A program made the position numbers and the translations under genes. 39,176 nt of DNA from JAIRVZ01 sp031553415 (GTDB lineage Bacteria > Bacteroidota > Bacteroidia > Bacteroidales > Azobacteroidaceae), in contig JAVBLO010000073.1 in assembly GCA_031553415.1 (NCBI GenBank), positions 1 to 39,176 of the forward strand. The letters are read 5' to 3'. Positions 32,939-39,176 of this stretch are shown in pieces. Under the pieces are notes generated by a model. The model did no database searches. It worked only from the letters and a program-made list of their open reading frames with translations, and had not been told where the DNA came from. How positions within the stretch are numbered: position 1 is the first letter of the stretch; every line of letters starts with the position of its first letter.

Positions 32939-33928
32939 ATGGATCCTATTTTTTTAGTTGTTTTGGTAGTTGCGGCGATTATATTGCTTAGCATCTTTTT
33001 CTACTATGTGCCTTTTGTCCTATGGATAGCGGCCAAAGCATCAGGAGTGAGTATCTCCTTGTTGCAGTTGTTTTTAATGAGATTGCGTAAAGTTCCGCCT
33101 CCCGTAATTGTAAATGCGATGATTGAAGCACACAAAGCAGGGTTGAAGACTATTACACGTGATCAGCTGGAAGCTCACTATCTGGCCGGAGGTCATGTGG
33201 AACGTGTTGTGCATGCTTTAGTTTCTGCAGAAAAGGCTAACATTGATTTACCATTCCAAATGGCGACAGCAATTGACCTTGCCGGACGTGATGTATTCCA
33301 GGCAGTACAAATGTCTGTAAATCCTAAAGTAATCGACACTCCGCCGGTTGCAGCAGTTTCTAAAGATGGTATCCAGTTGATTGCAAAAGCGCGTGTAACG
33401 GTTCGTGCTAATATCAAGCAATTGGTTGGTGGGGCAGGAGAGGAGACTGTTTTGGCTCGTGTTGGTGAAGGCATTGTGTCTTCTATTGGTTCAGCTGAGA
33501 GTCATAAAACAGTATTGGAAAATCCGGATTCTATTTCGAAACTGGTATTGAGAAAAGGATTGGATGCTGGTACTGCATTTGAAATCTTGTCTATTGATAT
33601 TGCTGATATTGATATAGGTAAGAATATTGGCGCAGTTCTTCAAATGGATCAAGCTCAGGCTGATAAAAATATTGCTCAGGCTCGTGCTGAAGAACGCCGT
33701 GCAATGGCTGTTGCCCTTGAACAGGAAATGAAAGCTAAAGCTCAGGAAGCCCGCGCAAGGGTAATTGAAGCAGAAGCCGAAATTCCAAAAGCCATGGCAG
33801 AGGCTTTCCGTAGTGGTAACTTAGGTATCATGGATTATTATAAAATGAAAAATATACAAGCGGATACTGATATGAGGGAAAATATTGCCAAACCGGCGGC
33901 TCCTGCTTCCAAACCGCTGAAAGACTAA
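32939..33928 (+). CDS. floA: Flotillin-like protein FloA
   Basis: A 329-residue scaffold of membrane microdomains. An N-terminal hydrophobic hairpin (about 4-28) anchors it; the SPFH domain follows with VPPPVIVNAMIEAHKAG, RDVFQAVQMSVNPKVIDTPP and GIVSSIGSAESHKTVLENPD. The C-terminal part (about 235-300) is rich in Ala/Glu/Arg repeats (QARAEERRAMAVALEQEMKA), the oligomerising coiled coil. Preceded by its usual partner nfeD. A heptamer palindrome begins soon after its stop. Confidence 0.95.
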   Translation: MDPIFLVVLVVAAIILLSIFFYYVPFVLWIAAKASGVSISLLQLFLMRLRKVPPPVIVNAMIEAHKAGLKTITRDQLEAHYLAGGHVERVVHALVSAEKANIDLPFQMATAIDLAGRDVFQAVQMSVNPKVIDTPPVAAVSKDGIQLIAKARVTVRANIKQLVGGAGEETVLARVGEGIVSSIGSAESHKTVLENPDSISKLVLRKGLDAGTAFEILSIDIADIDIGKNIGAVLQMDQAQADKNIAQARAEERRAMAVALEQEMKAKAQEARARVIEAEAEIPKAMAEAFRSGNLGIMDYYKMKNIQADTDMRENIAKPAAPASKPLKD

Positions 33929-33935
33929 TTATAAT

Positions 33936-34031
33936 AAGTTAAGAGTTAAGAATTAAGAGTTAAGAGTTTATTTGGTATAATGAACTTTTTTAATCTAAAT
34001 CTTAACTCTTAACTTTTAATTCTTAACTCTT
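33936..34031. repeat. Heptamer inverted repeat ending at the nucleoside phosphorylase start
   Basis: TTAAGAG/TTAAGAA heptamers at 33936-33968 have their complement at 34004-34031 (28-nt arms, one wobble difference). The right arm ends on the base before ATG 34032. It shares units with the repeat before birA (5753-5820) but has a longer loop. Confidence 0.85.
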
Positions 34032-34898
34032 ATGAGAGTCATTCCCCCCGACGAATTACCGATCAACCAGGATGGTTCGGTATTCCATTTGCATTTAAAA
34101 CCCGGACAGTTGGCTGATAAAATTGTAATGATGGGTGATCCGGAAAGGGTGCCGGTTGTTGCAGGATATTTTGATGATATTGAATTTGACCAGCAAAGCC
34201 GGGAATTCCGTTCCATAACCGGAAAATATAACGGTAAAAGAATCACAGCTTTATCTCATGGTATCGGTTGCGACAACATTGATATTGTTGTAAATGAGTT
34301 AGATGCTTTAGCTAATATAAATTTAACAACAAGAACTGTCAATGAAAATTTCAGGCAGTTGACAATGGTACGGATTGGTACGTCAGGAGGATTACAACCC
34401 TTTTGCCCTATTGGATCATATATTGTTTCAGAAATTTCTATGGGAATTGATGGATTGGTTTATTTTTATAATAAAGGAGAAATTGTTTCCAATTCTGATA
34501 TGGTGGAAAAGTTTATGGAACATGTAAAATGGAATAAACATTTGGCAAATCCATATTTTGTATGTTCTGATAACGAGTTGGTTCAAAATATTGGCTTCGA
34601 TATGGTTAAAGGGATTACATGCTCTGCCAGTGGATTTTATGGTCCGCAAGGACGTTATATCCGTTTGGCGTTAACTAATCCGGAACAAAACCGGTTAATG
34701 GAATCGTTTGAATATAACGGATTGAAAATTACAAATTATGAGATGGAAAGTGCTGCTTTAGCAGGATTGTCAGCAATGATGGGACATAAGGCCATGACAG
34801 TTTGCCTGATTATTGCCAACCGCTATTCCAATAACATGAATACAGAATATAAAGGTTCTTTTGATAACTTAATTACTAAAGTATTGGACCGCATTTGA
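34032..34898 (+). CDS. Nucleoside phosphorylase (uridine phosphorylase-like)
   Basis: A 288-residue member of the NP-I family, splitting a nucleoside with phosphate into base and ribose-1-phosphate. VMMGDPERVP near residue 34 binds phosphate, LTMVRIGTSGGLQP near 108 is the phosphate/ribose block, and YEMESAALAGLSAMMG near 235 is the conserved NYEMES motif. The fit is best to uridine phosphorylase-like proteins, but purine specificity is not excluded. The start IPPDELPINQDGSVFHLHLKP matches relatives, so ATG 34032 stands although a palindrome abuts it. The next gene begins 3 nt after its stop. Confidence 0.88.
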   Translation: MRVIPPDELPINQDGSVFHLHLKPGQLADKIVMMGDPERVPVVAGYFDDIEFDQQSREFRSITGKYNGKRITALSHGIGCDNIDIVVNELDALANINLTTRTVNENFRQLTMVRIGTSGGLQPFCPIGSYIVSEISMGIDGLVYFYNKGEIVSNSDMVEKFMEHVKWNKHLANPYFVCSDNELVQNIGFDMVKGITCSASGFYGPQGRYIRLALTNPEQNRLMESFEYNGLKITNYEMESAALAGLSAMMGHKAMTVCLIIANRYSNNMNTEYKGSFDNLITKVLDRI

Positions 34899-34901
34899 TT
34901 T

Positions 34902-35510
34902 ATGAAAAAAATAATATTGATTATAACTGTTGTTTTTATTTCATGCAACTTGTTTGGGCAAAAACCAAATCCTGCTAAATGGGCGGATGAAGAAGTAAAA
35001 TCGTGGTATGAGAAAAAAGAATGGGCCAATGGTTGTCCTTATGAATTAGATAGTTGTATTAGTATACGTAAATTTGCCGTAAATTATTTCAAGTATCAGA
35101 AAGAATGGGATGAGGCATTGTCTTTCTTTAGGAACAATGATTTGCAAAACCTGGAATTAAAACGATATGAAATAGATGGCGACAAGGTTTTTGCAAATGT
35201 TTCTGATGCCTTGACAAGAAATTATGAAGAAACTAATTGTGAGTTTCATTTGAAAGTAATTGATATTCAATTTGCCGTCAGGGGAACAGAAGGCTTTGGA
35301 GTTAGTGCTCAAGTAGGAGCTGAAATTGTAAAAGCTTATGATTTTGAAAAAGATGTAATGTTGATTAAGCCGGCAAAAGAAACAATCATAGCTTCGAATC
35401 CTACCCGTTTTTTTGTGTTTTTTCCGGGAGATCCTCATCGTCCGAATGTGACTGTTGGAAGTGACAAATCACAAGTGAAAAAAGTTGTAGTCAAAATAAA
35501 AACCCAATAG
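34902..35510 (+). CDS. Exported YhcH/YjgK/YiaL (DUF386) family protein
   Basis: A 202-residue cupin-like protein with a signal peptide ending LFGQ near residue 20. The family core is visible: CEFHLKVIDIQFAVRGTE (normally H-x-x-x-IDIQ) near residue 110-127 and FFVFFPGDPHRPNVTVG near 170, which provide the metal-binding Glu and His residues. Relatives include YhcH, linked to sialic-acid anomers, and the beta subunit of evolved galactosidase (EbgC). Export is unexpected for that role, so a periplasmic sugar-isomer function is inferred only. It is cotranscribed with the phosphorylase and mnmE. Confidence 0.82.
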   Translation: MKKIILIITVVFISCNLFGQKPNPAKWADEEVKSWYEKKEWANGCPYELDSCISIRKFAVNYFKYQKEWDEALSFFRNNDLQNLELKRYEIDGDKVFANVSDALTRNYEETNCEFHLKVIDIQFAVRGTEGFGVSAQVGAEIVKAYDFEKDVMLIKPAKETIIASNPTRFFVFFPGDPHRPNVTVGSDKSQVKKVVVKIKTQ

Positions 35511-35530
35511 AGTTTACAAGCTGAAATCTG

Positions 35531-36925
35531 ATGATGGATAAGAATACAATTTGTGCGATTTCAACTCCAGCAGGACAAGGAGGAATTGCTGTTGTCCGTG
35601 TTTCCGGGCGCGAAGCATTTCAAATCTGCGACCAAATATTTACTTCTTCCAAAGGAGAGAAAATTGCAGGTCAAAAGCCATATACCATTCAATTTGGAAA
35701 AATATATAAGAACAATGAGGTATTAGATGAAGTCCTCATTTCAGTATTTCATAATCCACATTCATTTACAGGAGAAGATACTGTTGAAATTGCTTGTCAT
35801 GGTTCGCTATACATCCAGCAGGAAATACTGAAACTGTTGATTGAGCATGATTGTAGTTTGGCCACTCCGGGCGAATTTACCCTACGTGCATTTTTAAATG
35901 GGAAAATGGATTTATCGCAAGCAGAGGCTGTGGCTGATTTAATAACTTCATCTTCATCCGCATCACACCGGCTGGCAATGAATCAGATGAGGGGCGGTTT
36001 TAGCAAGGAGTTGCAATTACTTCGCAATCAGTTGCTTGATTTTGTTTCGTTAATTGAACTTGAACTCGATTTCGGAGAAGAGGATGTTGAATTTGCAGAC
36101 CGGACTCAATTATTGACCTTATCAAATAGTATAAAAACTATAATTAATAAATTAGCTAAGTCTTTTACTTTAGGAAATGCTATAAAAAATGGTATACCTG
36201 TGGTAATTGTTGGAGAAACAAATGCTGGTAAATCTACTTTGCTGAATCATTTATTGAATGAAGATAAGGCAATTGTTTCGGAAATACATGGAACCACCCG
36301 TGATGTGATTGAAGATGTAGTGAATATCAACGGAATATCTTTCCGTTTTATTGATACTGCTGGAATCCGTAATACGGGGGATGAAATTGAAACTTTAGGC
36401 ATTGAGCGTACTTTCCAAAAAATAGATCAGGCATCCATTGTTGTTTGGATGATTGATGCAACGCAATTCAGTGAAAAGATAGAAGAAGTTGCAGATAAAA
36501 TTATTCCCAAGACTAAGAATAAACAATTGATCATTGTTTTCAATAAAATAGATAAGATATCTGTTGAGGAACAAACTGTTTTAGAAGAGGAATTCCTGCC
36601 TCACGTTCCTGCCCAACGAATTTATCTTTCGGCTAAATATAAAAAGAATACAGATGAATTAGAGAAAGCATTGTTGGAAGCAGCTAATTTACCTGATGTA
36701 AATGAAAATGATGTGATTGTTACCAACATGCGTCATTACGAAGCCCTTTCAAATGCTCTTAATGCTATTGAACGTGTTGATTCCGGTCTTCTACAAGGGA
36801 TTTCAGGCGATTTTATATCTCAGGATATTAGAGAGTGTATGCATTATTTGGGAGAGATTACAGGGGATATATCTACTGGTGAGGTGTTGGGGAATATATT
36901 TTCAAAATTTTGTATCGGCAAATAG
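35531..36925 (+). CDS. mnmE: tRNA uridine-5-carboxymethylaminomethyl modification GTPase
   Basis: MnmE, with MnmG, modifies the wobble uridine of certain tRNAs. The 464-residue protein has the folate-binding N-domain (TICAISTPAGQGGIAVVRVS), the helical domain, and an inserted G domain: G1 GETNAGKST at 228, DTAG, and NKID. The C-terminus FSKFCIGK provides the essential Cys and marks a complete gene. Start could be either of two adjacent ATGs. A strong terminator follows. The 3' end of this gene is the known integration site of SGI1 in Salmonella, and here mobile-element genes begin right after it. Confidence 0.97.
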   Translation: MMDKNTICAISTPAGQGGIAVVRVSGREAFQICDQIFTSSKGEKIAGQKPYTIQFGKIYKNNEVLDEVLISVFHNPHSFTGEDTVEIACHGSLYIQQEILKLLIEHDCSLATPGEFTLRAFLNGKMDLSQAEAVADLITSSSSASHRLAMNQMRGGFSKELQLLRNQLLDFVSLIELELDFGEEDVEFADRTQLLTLSNSIKTIINKLAKSFTLGNAIKNGIPVVIVGETNAGKSTLLNHLLNEDKAIVSEIHGTTRDVIEDVVNINGISFRFIDTAGIRNTGDEIETLGIERTFQKIDQASIVVWMIDATQFSEKIEEVADKIIPKTKNKQLIIVFNKIDKISVEEQTVLEEEFLPHVPAQRIYLSAKYKKNTDELEKALLEAANLPDVNENDVIVTNMRHYEALSNALNAIERVDSGLLQGISGDFISQDIRECMHYLGEITGDISTGEVLGNIFSKFCIGK

Positions 36926-36967
36926 TTGTTGGTTATTAACGGTTATCATCCACTGACAAAAACTAAC

Positions 36968-36999
36968 AAGGCGCTCTAAATGAGCGCCTTTCTTTTTTT
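36968..36999 (+). terminator. Rho-independent terminator after mnmE
   Basis: AAGGCGCTC (36968-36976) pairs perfectly with GAGCGCCTT (36982-36990) around a TAAAT loop, followed by TCTTTTTTT. It is the strongest classical terminator in the window and ends the nucleoside phosphorylase-mnmE transcript. Confidence 0.9.
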
Positions 37000-37014
37000 C
37001 TCATTTTCTCTTGT

Positions 37015-37165
37015 CCGTAGATTTTTTCCGTGATTTGTACTTTTTTTCTGCGTTATTTCTCCGTCGACTATTGCTTGAACAGATAAAGATTTCTTCGTCT
37101 CCCAGAATGTCGTCGATTGGAACGAGGTGGAACGGAATGGAATGTACCGGAACGAGGCGGAAAGT
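37015..37165 (+). repeat. Direct repeats resembling integrase arm-type sites
   Basis: The 276-nt gap between mnmE and the next gene holds the terminator and then two repeat types. CCGTAGATTT (37015), CCGTGATTT (37028) and CCGTCGACT (37061) form one loose set. GGAACGAGGTGGAA (37119-37132) and GGAACGAGGCGGAA (37149-37162) are near-identical copies exactly 30 nt apart, with GGAACGGAATGG between them. Short direct repeats beside an integrase gene suit integrase arm or excisionase binding sites. No attachment core duplication could be identified because the other end of the element is not in the window. Confidence 0.45.
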
Positions 37166-37201
37166 GTAACTACATTAATAATTAACTTGAATGTTTAGAT
37201 T

Positions 37202-38284
37202 ATGAGTAGTTACATTAGAATTCCAAAGAAATGTCAGTTCTGTGGAAAAGAGTTTATTGCAAAGAGAACAACTACTATGTATTGTTCGCATAAGTGCGCT
37301 GCTGCTGCGCATAAAGCAATGAAAAGAGCACAACGTATCAAAAATGTTGAAGAAGAGGCAGCAAATGATAAACCTAATTGCAGGTCAGCTCCTATTATTA
37401 AAGACAAAGACATATTAAGTTTAGAGGAAGCTGCTGAATATATGGGTATAGGAAAGACAACAGTTTACAGATACTGCATCAATGACAAGCTAAAGTGTTT
37501 GAAAATAAATAGACGAATATTTATTCGCAAACAGGATATACATTTAATGTTTGATGAAGCCGGAAATTATGAAGTTACCAAACAACACCCCCGCAATCCT
37601 ATAACAGAATTTTATACTGCCAATGAAATTGCGGAGAAATATGGTTTCAACAAAACATCTGTCCAGAAATATATAAAATCAAAACAAATACCGATGGTAT
37701 GCATTGGTGGCGTTTATCACTACAGCAAAACACATATCGATAGACTTTATTCAATAAAAGAAGCAGACCCGGAAATTACCGAATGGTATTCTGTTGAGGA
37801 AATCATGAATAAATATGCTATGACAAAGATTGCTGTATATAGCTTAGCTTCAGAAAATGTTGTTCCTAAAAAGAATGATAGAGGTAAAACTCTTTATTCA
37901 AAAAAACACATAGACAGCTTGTTGAGCAAAAGGGATATCTCTGAAATTAATCCGGAAAAATGGTACACAGTTCCGGAAATTGTTGTCAAATACAACGTCT
38001 CAAAAGGCTGGGTTGCAAATTTTGTCCATAAAAAAGGAATCACAAAGACAAAGCGTGGTAATGTGGGTTACTATTTGAAAAAAGAATTCGACCAAGAATA
38101 TGAAAAAATGTATCCACCTCAAGAATGGTATATGGTTGAAGATATTATGGAAAAATATAATCTTACCCGTGATTCTGTATATGCATTTGTCAAGCGGTAT
38201 TCAATTCCATCCGAACAAGAAGGGAAAAAGATACGGGTATCCAAAAATCATATAGATAAATATTTCAATTACACCATTGTTTAA
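37202..38284 (+). CDS. Zinc-ribbon protein with five tandem helix-turn-helix modules
   Basis: A 360-residue DNA-binding protein. Residues 11-32 form a zinc ribbon (C11-x2-C14 ... C28-x3-C32). Five excisionase/MerR-type HTH_17 modules follow at about 72-113, 137-181, 195-240, 254-299 and 309-354; four begin W/F-Y-x-V/A-x-E-I-x-x-K-Y (e.g. WYSVEEIMNKY, WYTVPEIVVKY) and each ends near an xHID-like wing. Multi-HTH proteins of this sort precede integrases in Bacteroidetes mobile elements and may act in excision or control. The truncated integrase starts 15 nt downstream. Function is inferred from domains and context. Confidence 0.8.
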   Translation: MSSYIRIPKKCQFCGKEFIAKRTTTMYCSHKCAAAAHKAMKRAQRIKNVEEEAANDKPNCRSAPIIKDKDILSLEEAAEYMGIGKTTVYRYCINDKLKCLKINRRIFIRKQDIHLMFDEAGNYEVTKQHPRNPITEFYTANEIAEKYGFNKTSVQKYIKSKQIPMVCIGGVYHYSKTHIDRLYSIKEADPEITEWYSVEEIMNKYAMTKIAVYSLASENVVPKKNDRGKTLYSKKHIDSLLSKRDISEINPEKWYTVPEIVVKYNVSKGWVANFVHKKGITKTKRGNVGYYLKKEFDQEYEKMYPPQEWYMVEDIMEKYNLTRDSVYAFVKRYSIPSEQEGKKIRVSKNHIDKYFNYTIV

Positions 38285-38299
38285 AATAAGAAAGATATT

Positions 38300-38455
38300 A
38301 TGTCAACAAAAGTAACACTTAGAAAAGCGGCGATTTCAGGCGAAAGATATTCTCTTTATTTAGACTTTTATCCGGCGATTAGGAATCCCAAAACGATGAA
38401 AATACAGCAAAATACACATCTACAAATTGCTTCATTTTACCCTTATAAGGCTTAA
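38300..38455 (+). pseudogene. Tyrosine integrase, 5' fragment only
   Basis: ATG 38300 opens a 51-codon frame beginning MSTKVTLRKAAISGERYSL, then YLDFYPAIRNPKTMK. This is the standard N-terminus (arm-binding domain) of Bacteroidetes tyrosine site-specific integrases, normally about 400 residues. After residue 34 the match stops and 17 unrelated residues (IQQNTHLQ...YPYKA) lead to TAA at 38453. Those codons are the antisense of the transglycosylase gene. The SAM-like and catalytic domains (R, H-x-x-R, Y) are absent, so it cannot be active. Confidence 0.8.
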
Positions 38456-38750
38456 GATATTTTTCAACCCAGTCAAGTTGTTCAACATTTGACATTGCTT
38501 TTAACGCATCAACAGTAGTCCCCAGACTTTTTGCAGTAGCCGGCATAAACTGGATTAAACCAGTTGCATTACTTGTTTTATTCTGTATTTTGGGACTCAT
38601 TGTTTTTGCCGTTTCAATGTATATAGTTAGCATCAACCAGGAAGGTTCAATACCCAAATTAGCACATATCTTTTTCAACTTCGAAATAAACAAAGAACGA
38701 TTTTCAGTAATTAAATCTTCAAAGAGAATCGAATCACTTACTTTTTTTTT
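38379..38750 (-). pseudogene. Lytic transglycosylase (SLT fold), 3' end missing; probably expressed by frameshift
   Basis: The frame encodes an SLT/lysozyme-like domain: SWLMLTIYIETAKTMSP (catalytic Glu in YIETA), then NATGLIQFMPATAKSLGTT, and EKYLKPYKGKMKQFVDVYFA. Relatives continue from YFAVF into a further segment; here the product ends after six residues (SSFWDS), which are the antisense of the integrase gene. The only ATG in this frame (38795) would give a Cys-rich start that is just the membrane peptide read out of frame. A -1 shift at 38741-38747 joins the membrane peptide to this domain, giving a membrane-anchored muramidase. Confidence 0.65.
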
Positions 38751-38827
38751 ATCACAAGGAAATAAAGGGCAACAGCCGCAGCAACTAAGTACCATTTTTC
38801 TTTAATAAAATTGATAATTGTATTCAT
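38738..38827 (-). CDS. 29-residue membrane peptide, upstream part of the transglycosylase by -1 frameshift
   Basis: ATG at 38827 encodes MNTIINFIKEK followed by WYLVAAAVALYFLVIKKK and stop. It is one transmembrane helix with a basic tail. The A9 run in its last codons reads ATA AAA AAA AAG TAA, containing the slippery heptamer A AAA AAG in frame. Slipping back one base continues into the transglycosylase (VSDSILFEDL). Alone it could be a holin-like peptide. Confidence 0.6.
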   Translation of the reverse strand: MNTIINFIKEKWYLVAAAVALYFLVIKKK

Positions 38828-38852
38828 TTTTTTACTTTAATTGTTAATTACT

Positions 38853-39050
38853 CTACTTTTTTATAACTCCCAAAATTTTTAATAAGTCATAACCCGCAGT
38901 ATAAATATCATTGACTTTTGTACCAGCATTAGCAACGGTCAATGTCTTTTCATAATTGACATTCTGTTGTATTTTATACAAATAACCAGCCAACGCAGCT
39001 ATACCCGCAGTTATAACATAAGGAAGCCATTTTTTATTCTTTGCTTTCAT
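38853..39050 (-). CDS. Small single-span membrane protein
   Basis: A 65-residue protein: basic N-terminus (MKAKNKK), a hydrophobic span WLPYVITAGIAALAGYLY, then a polar tail ending LLKILGVIKK. No family recognised. Its start lies inside the end of the preceding 42-residue frame (17-nt overlap) and it precedes the membrane peptide/transglycosylase pair, so the four frames form a compact phage-like cassette of lysis or virion-membrane type. Confidence 0.6.
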   Translation of the reverse strand: MKAKNKKWLPYVITAGIAALAGYLYKIQQNVNYEKTLTVANAGTKVNDIYTAGYDLLKILGVIKK

Positions 39051-39162
39051 AAGGAGTTCCTTTTAATTCACTCATAAATGCCTCGTAACCCTTTACAACG
39101 GCCTTGAAAATGTGCAGGTATTCCTGCACATTCTCAGCAAATTTCACTATCTGCTTTACCAT
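39034..39162 (-). CDS. 42-residue small protein of the phage-like cassette
   Basis: ATG at 39162 encodes MVKQIVKFAENVQEYLHIFK followed by about 22 residues ending YESKE. It is helical and amphipathic without a membrane span. It overlaps the next gene by 17 nt. No family is recognised; it is supported by tight packing and order with its neighbours. Genes upstream of it lie beyond the window. Confidence 0.5.
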   Translation of the reverse strand: MVKQIVKFAENVQEYLHIFKAVVKGYEAFMSELKGTPYESKE

Positions 39163-39176
39163 AACTTTTAACGTTT

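Noticed and set aside
38751..38795. Cys-rich N-terminus (MVLSCCGCCPLFPC) of the transglycosylase as a lipoprotein or metal-binding start
   Set aside because: These codons are the membrane peptide gene read in another frame; that frame (ATG 38827) gives a clean transmembrane helix. The Cys cluster is a frame artefact.

Overview
This window is an AT-rich stretch of a chromosome from the phylum Bacteroidetes (most likely order Bacteroidales). The evidence is the repeated TAnnTTTG promoter element, type III glutamine synthetase (GlnN), a TamL-type Omp85 lipoprotein, a DUF5723 barrel protein, a FloA/NfeD pair, and many signal peptides ending in GQ or in a lipobox Cys. No rRNA, tRNA or CRISPR array was seen.

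Layout. 1-217: a 9-bp inverted-repeat element that looks like an insertion-sequence end or a tiny non-autonomous element, with a terminator-like hairpin. 218-6550: housekeeping genes, namely kdsB and glyA (minus), prmA (plus), a minus operon of a small ribbon-helix-helix protein, tadA and an epimerase/dehydratase, then yraN, an MmcQ/YjbR protein and birA (plus). 6596-14130: uvrA, glnN and tamL. 14297-17487: a lipoprotein and a DUF5723 barrel protein. 17493-17640: a decayed reverse-transcriptase remnant on the minus strand. 17705-19843: an M24 peptidase and a BON/BON plus BON/LysM pair. 20016-25147: a GH2 glycosidase divergent from a TonB-dependent receptor-like barrel. 25281-28590: metK behind a SAM-II-like leader, pepE, then convergent marC and a lipoprotein. 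28597-30894: an ectoine-type aspartokinase and mscS (minus). 31023-36925: a TPR/PD40 protein, nfeD and floA, then a nucleoside phosphorylase, a secreted YhcH-family protein and mnmE. 36926-39176: a mobile-element remnant abutting mnmE. It holds a Zn-ribbon protein with five tandem helix-turn-helix modules, an integrase cut after about 34 residues, and on the opposite strand a lytic transglycosylase with its 3' end missing plus three tiny proteins, two of them membrane proteins.

The points most worth a second look are these. (1) At about 38396-38402 two convergent genes, integrase and transglycosylase, are both broken, as one deletion (or a chimeric join) would produce. (2) A dnaX-type A AAA AAG slippery heptamer would fuse a 29-residue membrane peptide to the transglycosylase by -1 frameshifting. 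(3) The metK leader carries the conserved words of a SAM-II/SAM-V riboswitch. (4) Many intergenic palindromes and tandem arrays have different sequences but share a strict 7-nt period, and two of them run right up to a start codon. (5) A reverse-transcriptase fossil lies behind the DUF5723 gene. Several genes have a TTG that could be taken as the start but lies in or beside the promoter; start sites were corrected accordingly.
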